Made by a program: the position numbers and the translations under genes
Source of the DNA: Bryoerythrophyllum caledonicum
Taxonomy: Eukaryota > Streptophyta > Bryopsida > Pottiales > Pottiaceae
Reading direction: 5' to 3'
NCBI GenBank assembly: GCA_963971425.1
Contig: OZ020525.1
Location: forward strand, 5,501,560-5,565,559
DNA: 64,000 nt
Shown here: positions 1-11,648 of the stretch, in pieces
Layout of the letters: each line of letters opens with the position of its first letter
Position numbering within the stretch: the stretch's first letter is position 1
Notes under the pieces: model-generated
Told to the model about the DNA's origin: nothing
The model's database searches: none
The model's input: only the letters and a program-made list of their open reading frames with translations

Positions 1-2
1 AG

Positions 3-179
3 AGGCAAATGCGTGAAGCCACCATCCAAAGCCAAGAAGAATATATCCGCAAACTTGAAGACAATTCTTGCTTCATGAAAATGCAATATAATTCACTACG
101 TGACATGTATTCTAGTGGGCCACACTCGAGTGGTGCAGGGCCAAGTCATAGATATGATAGCGACTCTAGTGAAGATTGA
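3..179 (+). CDS. C-terminal end of an unrecognised protein, cut by the window edge
   Basis: An open frame enters from the left edge and runs 58 codons to a TGA at 177-179. The visible part is charged and probably helical (residues such as REATIQSQEEYIRKLED), followed by a Ser/Gly-rich and then acidic tail ending SDSSED. A helical stretch plus acidic tail at a C terminus is seen in many plant nuclear proteins and in transposon-encoded proteins, so it does not identify the family. The start and most of the protein lie outside the window. I do not recognise it. It could be a host gene or the end of a transposon ORF; the nearby 670-1200 and 1400-2990 repeats make the second plausible. Confidence 0.4.
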   Translation, partial: RQMREATIQSQEEYIRKLEDNSCFMKMQYNSLRDMYSSGPHSSGAGPSHRYDSDSSED

Positions 180-669
180 GTATGCATTAGCGTGGTATAG
201 ATATAGTCTACATAAGTGATGTCATAGTGGTTTGTCACAATTTGTGACATCATTAGAAATATTTTAATGTTTTTCCGAATAGGATATGTCAATATTGCGG
301 CGAAGACAATATATACGAGGAATGTATGCTACCTTATTAGAAATTAAATGTTTTGATTTATTGTGAATATTATATGAGATGTAAGAAATGTCCACGAAGT
401 GTGTTTGGTGTGAAATTGCCTTAAGCTCTTACGGGTTATACATCATGTTTGTCCTCAAAACAATTGCTCATGTAATACTTTTTCAACACCATTATTTGGG
501 GAATTGGCCTCCAAGACTTGCACTCTTCTCCAAGTTCCAATTTCACTATATACATCAATGACATAAGAGGGATTCCTTTCAAGTTGTATATTATAGAGTT
601 TGGAAGGGAAAAAATTCAATTTGCACATTTTTTACCCAGCATAACTGCCCTTTCGAGTGGCATGAGTAA
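180..669. other. Intergenic, no gene seen
   Basis: AT-rich sequence with stops in all frames. I see no RNA gene, tandem repeat or conserved coding segment. The left boundary of the dispersed repeat that follows could lie inside this stretch. Confidence 0.5.
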
Positions 670-1200
670 GAGGGAAACATAATTTTTTGTTTTATATAAT
701 TAGCCATAGGATCTTAAGTAAGACTTATTTTGTGATGTCAATACAAAATTTCACAAAGCTTGACCACACAGATTGTATGAGTATGTTTTAGGATGACAAT
801 CCAAATGGTCAAGAAGAAGGGACACACCATATGTTGTAGTAGAAAAAAAAATGTAAAAAATAGGAAGATCTCTAAGTCTTACGTGTGAAAGAAGAAGTTT
901 TTTTTTGGGTTCCTTGAATTATAATGCTTGAAACGGTATGACTTTAATTGATTTGCTATTTTTCTCGATACAAAAGAATTGTCTTTTGACATATTGAAGA
1001 AAGGTAATACCTTGTGTATGTATGAAAACTCTTAATGTGAATATGAACTTTTAGATAATTTAATGTGAATGCCCAAAGTCTCCATATTTCTATTTTCTAG
1101 GTTCTAACTATCAAACCATGAATCCACAGAAACTATCAAAAAGACTTCCACATTACTTTGCACTGATTGTTTCCATTAAACTAACAATTGAGAAAATGGA
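670..1200 (+). repeat. Copy 1 of a ~0.95-kb dispersed DNA repeat
   Basis: This stretch aligns by eye, in the same orientation, with 35865-37190. Shared landmarks in the same order include a 'gagtaagrrggaaac' block, a 'ccgtaggatct'-like block, 'gaagatctctaggtttta'-like sequence and a final 'tatgaatccaaaaa' block. The third copy, at 55242-56191, is in reverse orientation and has clear terminal inverted repeats. This copy has lost or diverged at its left end. It has no coding capacity, so it is probably a non-autonomous DNA element relic. Confidence 0.5.
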
Positions 1201-1399
1201 ACTATATGGATGCAAGAAAAGTGCAGGTGTTTAGGTGGCGTTGGGTGTATGTACAGAGAATAAGACGCTTACTACAACAGGATGTATGTCATTTGAAAGG
1301 TCGATAGTTGAGAATGTGTTGGAGGCCCAACAACGGACATATGAAAAATTGGATGAACGAGCATCTGAATGTTGGTATCGTTTTCTCAACTTCGGTGAA

Positions 1400-2990
1400 T
1401 CACTATGTATGAGGTTAATTACGAGAGAGCCCATGCCAATATCGATGGAAACGAACAAGCAAATAAGCTAGCAAAAGAAGGCTGCTAAATATCGCATAAA
1501 AATGCCAAAGATCCATATGAACATGCCCATGCTACCCCATACTACTTCCAAAAAGAAGATTGGCTCTCTAAAGAAGATACCTCCGATAAAGGCCCGATTA
1601 GATTCTTGAACAAATATCTCAAGAAACAAGACCTCTATAACAACCTTGACACAATCGCAGAAAACTTCCCTAACATAGAAAAATGGATTGGCAACAACAA
1701 AATAGACAATGAACTCTCTACAAATTTCTGGAAAAATCCCATCATTTCTGACTCACAAATAACATGCCTCATCAAAATTCCGTACCAGTCAATATATGGG
1801 AAACGCCGGCAAACAACTCTTCTTTGGAATAGAAAGATTCCCATCTATAACATGTCCCATATGCACTTCCACGGACCCCCACACATAGCTACATGTTCTA
1901 CTTAAATGCCAAAACCACCACATACAGTGCTTAATTGTTAAAAGACATAACAAAGCGGTATGGGAAATTCGTAAACTAATTACCTCCCATAATAAATCGA
2001 GATGTTTTACTCTCATGAATGCCGGCACCTTTAATAACAACCCACAAGAAAATACGATTCCCCCTTGGCTACTTCCTTGTACATGTATAAGTCAGCCTTG
2101 CCATTGCAATACTAGACTCAAACCAGGCACACTCTGCATTCGAGGCCTACCATACAATGACCCCCCACCCGACCACATAAACCAAGACTATACCATTCAA
2201 TTCATCAAATTCACATATTGTAATGATAGATTTTCCCCAGAAACAATTGAAAACAAAATGAATAAATACCAACCCCTTATTGATGATATCATAGCCCTCG
2301 GATCGAAAGTAGACCCCCTTACTGTAATCACAGCCGGTGCCCGTGCCACCACCTTTATCCCATCTATAAAAATCCTTGAAGATACCTATAAAATCCCCAT
2401 TGAAACAATTTTACACACTTTCAATAACATTAACACCATTGCCATTCAACATGCTATGTCCATTCTACTACACAAATGCAAAATTGAAAACAACCAAGCC
2501 TTCCCCAACATACAAATCCCTCCATAGCATTACCCATTACTTACTATCTTTAATACTTCAAAAACCTCCCACATTGAATAACACACTCCCCCCCAATGTT
2601 CCCCCTCCTTTATCCTCTCCTCTTCTTTCCTCCCCTCTCACCTTTTCCTTTGATACTTTCTGGATATGGATGGTTACTTGTGTACTTTGGTTACTTGTGT
2701 ATTTTGATTACTTGGGTACATAGTGTCTACCCTCCACAGGGGAAAGTAGTACCATACTACTAATTCCTTGTCTATTGGGCATGGTCTTAGTGGTGGAACA
2801 AATAGACACTTTATTCACACCGGCCCCTTCGGGGACTGGCGTTCTTCTTCTGAGGTTAACTAGTCGTTTCAAACACCGAATGGGAAGGCAATGAACAAGT
2901 ACAACTTGTGATGTAGGTTTTGGAGTAGTAAAGCGTTTGGGAATATTGTACATTGTTGTGATATGTGGAGTTTTGTTTGGCATCAAGGCC
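1400..2990 (+). mobile_element. LINE (non-LTR retrotransposon) 3' end relic: RNase H tail, zinc knuckle and 3' tail
   Basis: Near 1425-1480, read in a frame other than the longest ORF, the end of an RNase H domain is visible (HANIDGNEQANKLAKEG, compare GNExADxLAK), then a stop. After a frame change, 1606-1905 continues with a C-terminal region that includes a CPIC...H....C knuckle around 1855-1915. A second segment, 2015-2527, ends the ORF. RNase H followed by a Cys-rich knuckle near the C terminus is typical of plant and algal LINE ORF2. At least two frame breaks show it is dead. The tail after 2530 is pyrimidine-rich. A block at 2725-2830 recurs at 34588-34680 after a similar tail, so both are probably 3' ends of one LINE family. 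The reverse transcriptase and endonuclease domains are absent. Confidence 0.6.
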
Positions 2991-3437
2991 GGTGGTTCAT
3001 AAGGTAAAGTAAGTTTAATGTAAAATAGTTGTAATGAGGTTAGATTAATGGGGAAAGTTAAAGGGGAGAAAATGGGGAGAGGTGCAAGGCCCCAAGTTGC
3101 ACATGGGAATGGCTAAGTCAAAATATAAGGACCAGCCCACTTGTATTGATTAAGCCAAGTCAAAGATGAGGCACAAAAGTCAAGTGGGTGGGTGGCAAAG
3201 TCTTAGGGGCGGCCATGTGACCCATGTAGGTTCTAGAAACATGGAAGTTGCTTAAGAAGGCACTAGGAAGGTGTCTTATGCAATGGTATAAGTAAAGGCC
3301 TTCGAAAGAAGGCAACATCTCACTCCAAGCATTGTTTCTACTACCTTGTGTGTATCTTTGCTAGTGCAACCATCTGTCTTCTTCTACATACTTCAATATT
3401 GGTAATGCTCTTTCTGCAATCATAGTTTGGAGGCAGA

Positions 3438-4236
3438 ACACCATAGAACCAATGAAAGTTGCATTTTTGAGCGAAATATTTTTGGAGAAGCCCCACGGGT
3501 TTTCACTCGTAAGTTGTATAAAGATGCAAATAATATTCGTTTTTTTTGTGTTGTAGTTTTATACGTTAATGTAGTAGTTGACTAACATTTTGTCACGTTG
3601 CGCTACCATGCAAGAGCTCTCGGAGTCAACCGTCAAAGTTTATGATGATGATGTGAAGGGGGCAACTGCATTAATTAATATTGAGGGAGGTGATAAAGAA
3701 TAGTGGCTAGAGTTCAACCACGTCAAAGACAATTCTAACCCTGGATTTGCTCACAATATATCGGAGGGATGGTTGGATTTTGCGGTAGATAATTCAATCA
3801 TGTATGGCCATTTTTTGGTCTTTGAATTGGTGGACAACATGAAATTAGCGGTGACTGTATATCATCAAAAGACACAAAATGGTGTAGTGGCGGATATCTT
3901 CTCCAGAGGTGACTTGAACTTTAACGCATCAGCTTTCACAAAACTCTCGACTGTAGCCATCATGCCCACTGCAAAAGTGCAAAGCTCGTATGTTCGCTAA
4001 GCTCAATTTGTGCACTAGTTAATGATTTTTATATGACAAAGTGGATAGTTAGTGATGTCAATGTGCAAGACATAACTACATCATTTTGGAGAACAATTGG
4101 AGAGTCCAGATTTGAACGGCACTTGTACATCCTTGTGGGACCATGTAGCACAAGTACCTTTAAGTCCGTGGTATATATGAAGAATATTAACGAGACCACC
4201 ACTAGTTTTTCAACGGATTGGGCAGATTACTAGTTT
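3438..4236 (+). pseudogene. B3-domain-like gene fragment with an internal stop (REM-type?)
   Basis: From about 3610 a frame reads through a segment with the B3 DNA-binding fold's typical end: SEGWLDFAVDNSIMYGHFLVFEL and then a hydrophobic strand (residues from about 3760 to 3870), comparable to the 'GWxxFvxdhsLxxGDFLVFxY' of plant B3/REM proteins. A TAG interrupts the frame just before a WLEF motif near 3703. A short upstream exon at 3450-3510 ending at a GT donor could belong to it. A second ORF at 4033-4236 (ending FSTDWADY) looks like another degraded B3 repeat, and REM proteins often carry several. Known of the family: plant-specific nuclear DNA-binding proteins. Inferred: this copy is decayed, unless the TAG is removed by splicing. 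The match rests on one well-conserved stretch, so confidence is moderate. Confidence 0.45.
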
Positions 4237-6385
4237 AAACTTGTTGCAAACTTGTCCTAAAAAAATAATGCCAAATGCACAGGAGTAAGTTCTCGATCAA
4301 AGTAGAAGGTCTCCTAGGTATAACGTATATGGAGGACACGTGGCAATTTTAATAGACCATTTTCAATCTGTGCATTTACAAATACTAATTCTCCCTTGAT
4401 ATAGTATATAGAACAGAATTTGATTCTTCCATCACATCGCGCTCCCATGAGGTAATGAACGAGGAGGTAGTATGAAGGCTAAAATTAGCTATGTGGATCA
4501 TTCACACTAAGGAGCTTAGCCGCCTGGGGTTTCAGTCCCCAGGAGGACTCTGACATCGCCTCATGTACCCCGTCTATGTACTAGTGGGGGGCGGCAGAAG
4601 GTCCCTCGTGTTGTAGATGTGGAGATGCGGAAGCGGCGCTTGTGCGAAAGGCGTGCGCTGCTCGTCTTCAGACTGCTTTCCAGACTTGCCCTACAGCTAA
4701 GTAAGTATGTGTACTATATCACTTCCTAAAACAACTCATAGATCAAACAAAAATATGTTGTAGTTGAGGTTGAGATGTAATTGAAATTATGTCGTGAGGC
4801 ATCGTCCTCTATCGAGCACCAGCGACAAGACTTCACGTTTGTTTGCAATAGTATGGCTTTGCAAATCATAGAAGAGCAACCATGACTTCTTGATCGATGT
4901 TTGTCAATTTTAACAACCGTTGAAAAGTACATTTCAATGAAGTAACGTGCAATTCTAAACAAGATGGAGCCTCACAATTTTTGTGAGCTGCCAAGTTTTG
5001 GTTCTCTTGTCCTCAAAGAGCATCCAAAATGCTTTACTGACAAGGTTGCAAATGCATTTGAATGCTTTATTGGCAAAGATGTATATTTGAGTTTTTAGTT
5101 CTTGATATTTTATTTGAAGATGCAAGAGGATAAAAGCTTTGTGGGAATGTAATTCTCATTGTCATTGGACCTATGGGAATTTTTTGTTATGCCATCTTAA
5201 TAAACAATTCTTGTGAGTGGGCACTTTAGGCAACTTCAAGAACTTTTGCAACGATCCATTATTGAATAATATGAGAGTTATATTTACAAGTAAGATTATT
5301 TTGTTTGAGATTGTCATAGAAAACCCAGCCGCAGTGTAAAACTTTCACTCCAAGATAATTCAAAATTTTCTCACCTTTTTTGGGCAAGGTGCACAAAACA
5401 AATGCTAATTCCTCATAAAAAATAGATATCATCATATGATTCTTCAACTTCAAGAAGAAGCATGAACCTTAGTTTTGATTGTTTGGATTATCAATTCACA
5501 CAAAAAATAATTAATAAAAACTAACTTAGAATGCGGATTGGTGACTTTTGAACCTTTCTTCATTGCTTATGTTTGGTTATCTTTAAATGCGTCTACTACG
5601 TCTATGATAGAAATAGAATTCTTTACAACATGCACTTGTACAATGCCATGTACACTTTTATCAAATATGGTGTTAATATGACATTGTAGTGCCATATTTA
5701 GATATATTTGTCATTTTAACATTTTAAAACATTTTTTAAATTTAAGATGATTTTAAAGAACTTTGTAATTATGAGTTACTCTATTTTGAAATAGTAGTAG
5801 CATAATCAAAGCGCAAACAAGCAAATTGTAGAATAAGATCTTCATATTAAACTCTACAAACTTGAAATTTACGAGGTTGAATGACCCCACATTATCTACA
5901 ACATATATATTACAACGTTTGTACAATTGAAATTTCTTTTACCTTAGTTTTATTTTTATTTATAGCATTTTTAAAAGTTTTTTTTGTGAAAATAGCTTCA
6001 AAACTTTAGGGATAAACATTCATTTGTAGGCTTTAGAGAAAATCACTATGAGTATAAGAGGCCTCAAGCTTTCTTTTGAATATTTTGAATAACGTTCTCT
6101 GTCTAAAAACAAATCTTTTAGTTGACTTGGCAAATCATCTATTGATGTGACCTAGACAACAATTGGCCCTAGGCACTCTAAATTTTGCTCAAGAAGTATC
6201 CTACATTCAAATCAGGAATCCCTGTGTACAACCCCACATGTCTTGACCAATGATAAATGCACTCTAAACCCTAAAATCACATTAATCTCCCATGTTGCAA
6301 TCTCCCATATTTCATCATCACTTGGCAGTGGGGTCTCGATGAAATGTACCCCAACATTCTCATATTGTACATAGTACTCCAATGT
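4237..6385. other. Intergenic, one GC-richer patch at 4500-4700
   Basis: Mostly AT-rich. The 4500-4700 patch has higher GC, and one frame rich in Arg/Lys/Leu runs to about 4720, but no family is recognisable. It might be an exon of the degraded B3-like gene or an unrelated relic. From 4750 to 6380 I see no gene; a block near 6330-6360 resembles the terminal sequence of the repeat at 31499-33481. Confidence 0.4.
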
Positions 6386-6512
6386 TGTCACATTAGATAA
6401 GAGTCTCTGTCACTTGTCACTTTGGATAAGGGTCTCTGTTACTTTGGATAAGGGTCTCTGTTACTTTGGATAAGGGTCTCTGTCACATTGGATAAGGGTC
6501 TCTATGACATTA
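6386..6512. repeat. 22-bp minisatellite, about five units
   Basis: The unit GGTCTCTGTTACTTTGGATA plus two bases repeats about five times, with a 6-bp interruption after the first unit. Outer units differ at a few bases (CATTAGATAAG, CACATTGG), the middle two are identical. No coding frame is maintained. Confidence 0.85.
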
Positions 6513-7429
6513 GTTAAGTAATTTGCGATCAACAAATCCATCAGCTCATCGCAACCTGATCCGTAAACTGAGATATCTTGCCGGGATTTGTGTGCTTCCG
6601 ATCGATGCGGTGGAAATGTGCGCTGGCGTTTGACGGCGAATTGGAGTGATTTTTGTGAAGTGGGGTCGCAATGAAATGTACCCTCTATGTAGATGATGTT
6701 CTACGTGATCTATTACCCTCGTGAGCGTGTAGGCCTCAAAGGGCTAAATGATGCACTCATGTAAATATTACAATCTTCTTTTCTTCCAACCAATAACATT
6801 TAAAGAGGGCAGAGCATGGGGCCCTTCTTTTTCTTCTCCCTTCTCTAATTTGCTCCCCTACTATTGCATTATGGACCTAGATAGGTCCAACTATGAATGA
6901 GCAGCAATCCCAAAATCAATTTACGAAAACTGGTAGAAATGCTACAACCTGTAGATCAAAGGAGTTTGGTAACCTATTCAACCATATAATATGTAAAGAT
7001 ACCTATGTGATACCCTACAATGTCCATGATATACCTATGTGACACCCCTGGATATCATCTCATAAGGTGACTAAATACTTATAATGCTGGCCAACATTCT
7101 GGCTAAATTTCTACTTTACAATTTCACAAGTTTTTCTTGAAGCGTTTTGACTAATTTCCACTAGTTTAGAAATTGCTTGGTATGATAATGACAAAATGCT
7201 CACAAATCATATCATTGAGCTGGATGTGCCACAACAGTATCACAATGATGAAGCTGTCCCACATGGTCTCTCACTCAATCACCATTCATCTAAAGACTCA
7301 CATGCTAGGTACACACCATGATGATCAACAACAGATTTTGGATTACCTTCTCTGCAGAATGCACAGGCCCTTCAAAGTTCAGGTGGAGTTTTCTTACAGC
7401 GTTTTCATGGCAAGTGGTTGTGCACCTTG
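6513..7429. other. Intergenic, repeat fragments only
   Basis: Positions 6650-6730 repeat the GTGAAGTGGGGTCGCAATGA terminal motif of the element at 31499-33481, in the orientation of that element's right end. Around 7000-7075 there are short phrases of the 'gatacctatgtgatacc' type also present near 32545-32640 and 62110-62230. No gene is recognisable. Confidence 0.45.
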
Positions 7430-8110
7430 AGGTTGTTTTGGTAAGTCACAAAAGCTCAGATGTGCGTTTCATATGCATGTGTATTTGTTGAGTCGATGGC
7501 AGGACGTTGAACTGAAGCGCCATTTTCTTAAACCCTCTACTTATCGAATTTAGGGTTATGTTGGTAAGTCAGGAACAACATCATGTGCATGTTGAATGAC
7601 AAGATGTCGACCTGAACCCGAACCCTACCCAATTTAGGGTTGCGTTGGTAGCATCATGTGTATGTGGATGCGTTTGTTTAATGACAGGTTAATGACCATG
7701 TTCTCAAAGCTCTGGGTTTTTCTGCGTAGCCCAGGCTTAGCATCGTGTGTATGTGTAAATGTGTATGTATATTTTTCGATGACAGGATGTAATCGAACTG
7801 AAGCGCCATGTTCTTGATCCCTACTGAAATTTAGGGTATTCTTGGTAAGTCAGAAGGGCTCAAGCTAGAATCATGTGTCTGTGCATATGTGTGTAGTTGT
7901 TCAATCAATGACAGGATGTTGAACTGAAGCGCTATGTTCTTGAACCCTAAATCCTAAGGTTGTTCATGAAATATAGGGTATTTTTGGTAAGTCACAAGGG
8001 CTCAAGCTAGAATCATGTGTCTGTGCATATGTGTGTAGTTTTCAATAAATGACAGGATGTTGAACTGGATCGCCATGTTCTTGAGCTCTAAACCCTGTAT
8101 GTGTGCACAC
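7430..8110 (+). repeat. About six ~130-bp tandem units upstream of the RPB7-family gene, each with splice-like signals
   Basis: The phrase GATGTTGAACTGAAGCGCCA (or a close variant) recurs after a 'gacag' near 7504, 7604, 7688, 7786, 7916 and 8056. It is usually followed by 'tgttcttgaacccta', then 'tagggt...ttGGTAAGT' and a T/G-rich stretch running back to the next 'ATGACAG'. Each unit therefore looks like a short exon bounded by a good acceptor (GACAG) and a consensus donor (GGTAAGT). Units 4-6 are the most alike, and the first three are eroded. The array ends about 50 bp before the coding exon at 8166. It may be a duplicated 5'UTR exon plus intron of that gene. Frames inside the units carry stops, so coding use is unlikely. 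Confidence 0.7.
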
Positions 8111-8165
8111 TTTTTGTGTTTGCAGGGTTTGAAGGGAACCGTCTTGTTTGCAGGCTGCATTCGCG

Positions 8166-9208
8166 ATGTTTTTCGAGGTGGAGATGCGGCGGCTGGTGGT
8201 GGTTGAGCCCCCGCACCTGGGCGACACGCTGCACACGCGGCGGGCCATGATCCGGCGCCTGGTGGCGGACGTGGACGCGGAGCAGTGCTCGGAGCAGCAC
8301 GGCTACTACGTCGCCATCACCACGCTGGAGAGCGTATCCGAGGGCAAGGTGCGCCCCGGCTCCGGCGCCGTCGTCTTCTGGGTCGACTTCAAGTGCCTCG
8401 TGCTCCGCCTCCTCCGCCACGAGATCCTCGACGTCCAAGTCGCCGAAGTCATGCACAACGGATTCCTCGCATGTAAGTCATGCAAAAGCCCCTCCTCAAA
8501 AAGGCTTTCTCTCTGAAGTGTGAGAGATTTGTAATGTCATCTGTGAATCAGTCTGTGAAGGAAAAGGACTAAAAAGGCGGCTAAGATTCATGGTACAACA
8601 TGACCTATACTTCTTCCTTCTCGGAGATGGCTAAGACTACTTCTAACTTGAATCTAGAGACCACCATGATACAGTGAGGCAAAGATGTCATGAGTTTTGG
8701 CTTCTCTTCACATGAGTTTAGCTCTCAATTACTTCATAATACTCTCAAAGAGGAAAAAGGCGGCTCAGGTACAACATGATCTCTCCTACTTCCTTCCTTC
8801 TCAAAGGCGTCTAAAACTACCAACTTGGGTTTAGAGACCACCAAGCTCTTCCACCGTCCATAAGGATAGACCAAGCTCTTCCATGATCCGGTATCTGCTT
8901 GAAATTCTGGGTGACTTGACAAGTAACTCACCAACCTCTTTGTCTTCCCTTCTTCTTTGGTTGTAGCTTGTGGGCCAGCGAAGATCTTTGTGCCTCGCAA
9001 GCAGATGGAGGGCTTCGAGTTCCGGGCGGGGCCATCTCTGGAGTTCAACAAGTGGACGGACTACCTGGGGCGGCTGATCGAGCCCGACTCGGTGGTGCGG
9101 CTGCAAGTGGTAGCGATGCGGTGGGAGCCTAAGAGCCGGACCCTGATGACGGTGGGGAGCTTGAACAGGAATCTCTTGGGGCCTGTGCAAACCGATCCTA
9201 TCCTTTGA
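8166..9208 (+). CDS. NRPD7: RPB7-family RNA polymerase subunit, probably the Pol IV/V type
   Basis: Exons 8166-8472 and 8967-9208 (donor T|GTAAGT, acceptor GTAG|C) give 182 aa, close to the roughly 175 aa of RPB7. It starts MFFEVEM, like the MFF start of plant RPB7 proteins. The N-terminal tip domain is visible (HGYYVAITTLESVSEGKV, then FKCLVLRLLRHEILD), and the exon junction rebuilds NGFLASCGPAKIFVP, matching the family's 'GFFAEAGPVQIFV'. The C-terminal half is the OB/S1-like domain, ending after VGSLNRN. RPB7 pairs with RPB4 to form the polymerase stalk. Many positions that are near-invariant in Pol II RPB7 differ here, which suggests the NRPD7/NRPE7 paralogue used in RNA-directed DNA methylation; this is inference. 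An acceptor at 8152 just upstream implies a spliced 5'UTR. The exons are GC-rich against an AT-rich intron. Confidence 0.8.
8520..8900 (+). repeat. Dispersed intron repeat (copy in the RPB7-family gene)
   Basis: The intron contains two related blocks with phrases such as 'ggtacaacatgacct', 'cttccttctc' and 'ttagagaccaccaagctctt'. The same phrases, in the same order, occur in intron 6 of the E(z) gene at 48530-48725, and in reverse orientation at 50160-50240 and 50590-50820. It is a short non-coding dispersed repeat found here only inside introns. Confidence 0.6.
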
Positions 9209-9224
9209 GGTCAGTCCATCACTC

Positions 9225-9515
9225 TCATCATGTTGGAAACCATCTCTTTCATGTTCATGTGATAATGGTAGTCACTTGAGTTGAAAATAGGGCTACTTTT
9301 CACTCTAATCCGTGTTTTGCTTTCTTTAAGAAATGGATTTCATCATCTCTTTGAGGTTAATGTGATATGGCAGTCACTTGCATCGTCTGAGTTGAAAATA
9401 GGGCTGATGATTATCTCCCTTTTATCCATATTATATATGTTCTTCAACGACATGAAAATCATCCCTTTGATATGATATGGTGTCATGGTTTGAGTTGAAA
9501 ATAGAGGTAATTTCA
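9225..9515 (+). repeat. Three degenerate ~110-bp tandem units downstream of the RPB7-family gene
   Basis: Three blocks each read 'catc-tctttga...gtgatatgg-agtcacttg...gagttgaaaatagggct', ending near 9295, 9405 and 9507. They begin about 20 bp after the stop codon, so they probably lie in the 3'UTR or just beyond it. Confidence 0.6.
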
Positions 9516-10439
9516 AGGGGCTAATCTTTATCATGTAATTCAGGGTGTCTAATGATAGTAGGGTGTATTTTCAGCTTGATCAGGCAGAATGATTAACCTT
9601 GTTGTCTTTGAAAAGTATCCATGGGTTCAAATTTAACAAGGAAGGTAAGAGTTTGGTTCTAGAGCGCTTTTGTGCGGTAGCAAATGCCTCATTATACATG
9701 CTTTTCGTGACTTGTTTCCTTTTGCTTGTAGGATGCTTGCACTCAATTTTCTGGAACGAGACTGAAGCTACATCGCATTGAAGGGCTGGGCTTCATGGTA
9801 ACAGATCCTCAAGAGAATTGTCTTGTATATACATGAAATGTTGTTTGATTCTCTCCCATTATCTCTTTCAGACATGGTGTTTTATAATGTCATGGGAAAG
9901 TTCAGAGAGGAACTGTATGAAGTAGGGGCTGTAATGTGACCAACATCCAGCACTTTCATGAAGGATTTTGCTAGAGTTCTTTGCTACCTTCATCTCCAGA
10001 TTAGAACTTGATTAGCTTCAAGACAAGATTCAACTCGGATGATTCTCAAGAGATTGTTCAAGGATTGTGTTCTCCTTTAGATGTTTTTTTAAGTTCTTGT
10101 GTGAGTTTCGCTCATCTCTCGTAGCTTAGTTCTGCTCCTCAAAATTATGCACAACTGCCTGAGGTAGGACGTGACCCAAAACCGCCAACTTTCTATACCG
10201 TTCCTAGATTTGAAGGAGGAAATGGATGTTGCCCTTCCATGACTTACGCAGTGACCAATGAATTTGGAATTGATGTAATGACAATCTACCTTTCCTCCTA
10301 TAAATCTAAGAAGATTATAATCTGAATTTTCTTTGTTAAAAGCATTTTACAACAACCCTTGTATCTTAAATCAACTGCAAATTATGACGGTGGCATCTAC
10401 CATTACAATAAAAAAAAAAAAGTCATATATCCATCTAGT
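9516..10439. other. Probable 3' region and intergenic DNA
   Basis: No conserved coding segment. A frame around 9599-9781 contains a hydrophobic stretch but no recognisable family. The polyadenylation region of the upstream gene could lie here. Confidence 0.35.
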
Positions 10440-10830
10440 GGAGTACGCGGCGTATTTTCCCTGGCGTGTGTCAACGACGCGCACGCAGGCTGCCATTTCT
10501 CCCACGCAGTGATCAGCTCCTGGCACGGCTTCACGGTCGTCTGCAGGCGATGCCATGATCGCGTATGAGACGTCGCCATTCAAGGGGGCAATCGTCGGGC
10601 ACGAAGGTGTAGGCGTTGGGCAAGGAGCAAGGGAGAGTCTCGATGGAGCGAGGGAGATGTCGGCACCGTTGGCTCGCCCAGCGACGATCGCGTCACTAAT
10701 CGCCGAGGGCCTCTACGCTCTCCCGATAGTGGCACGTCTCTTCAAGGGCAAGAGAGGTAATGTCTCCGAGGGCTGCGATGTTGAAAGCAACGAGCAGATT
10801 GCCTTGAAGATGGTAAGGCTATCAAATTCA
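10440..10830 (+). CDS. GC-rich coding-like patch; possible protein kinase N-lobe fragment
   Basis: A GC-rich island stands out from the AT-rich surroundings, as the exons of real genes do here. A + frame from an ATG at 10555 ends at a plausible donor (ATG|GTAAGG) near 10813. Its last 30 residues, GKRGNVSEGCDVESNEQIAL then KM, resemble the glycine loop and the ALK lysine of CDK/MAPK-like kinases. No other kinase motif follows in the next kilobase. The minus strand is also partly open. It could be an exon of a truncated kinase gene or an unrelated protein; I do not assign a function. Confidence 0.25.
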
Positions 10831-11648
10831 GTAGTTTGTTTAAGAAAAGTGTATGAGGAAAGTATGATTAGGGTTTGGTGCGATTGTGTGAGGAAAGTGG
10901 TGTTCTTGCTCTGTGTATGGCTATGTGAGGGCCCTCACTTTCAAGGCAAAGCTGTCTTGTATATGGTTTCCGGAACGCTATCCCTAGGATCAACATCCCC
11001 AGATGCAACCAACATTAATTCTGGTTTCAAATTCTAGCCACCACCCTAACTCTTATTTAGCAATGGAAGTATCACGCAACCAGTTGTACAATAGAGTTTT
11101 CCTGAAAGTCTGAGTTTTAAAGGGTGGCTACCTTGTGTCAGCCAAAAAGACCCGGTGCAGCATCCTTTAAGGACCTTGTGTCTTTCTCTAGTCATCAAAG
11201 CAGGGTGAGATTTAAATATGGCAATATTTGCAAGGTGAAAGTTCTCACCCTCCATATTTTATGGGCCACACACATGGAACAAGCTAATGTAACCAAATTA
11301 GTAATTCGGAGTCACCAATGCCACCTTGCATCTTTGTTTGGACGGTGACTGTGCCTAGATGATTAACCTGTAGCATGTTGGTTGGCTGACAAAGGACCAC
11401 AATTTATGGAATAAACCCCAAAGTTAATCAAAACCACCATGTTTCTCAAAAACAAGTGGACTTTTAGATGTACAACCAAAATCAACGTTTTGGGTGACAG
11501 TCACGGTTTAAACCTTGAGTACTTTTAGGGAAACTCCAATATCTTCAATTTGTTAAAGATATACAGTACCTGATTCAAACTACACGGCTAGCAATCCTAT
11601 CGCCCCTCATATACTATTTCAATTATTCTTGAAGTTGGTGAGCCAGCC
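10831..11648. other. Intergenic with one terminal motif of a dispersed repeat
   Basis: At 11094-11110 the motif GAGTTTTCCTGAAAGT occurs. It marks unit boundaries in the 19.3-25.4 kb nest and also occurs at 57521-57537. Otherwise no gene or structured repeat is seen. Confidence 0.4.

Noticed and set aside
6386-6512. Possible CRISPR-like array
   Set aside because: Units are directly adjacent without spacers; it is a minisatellite in a plant genome.
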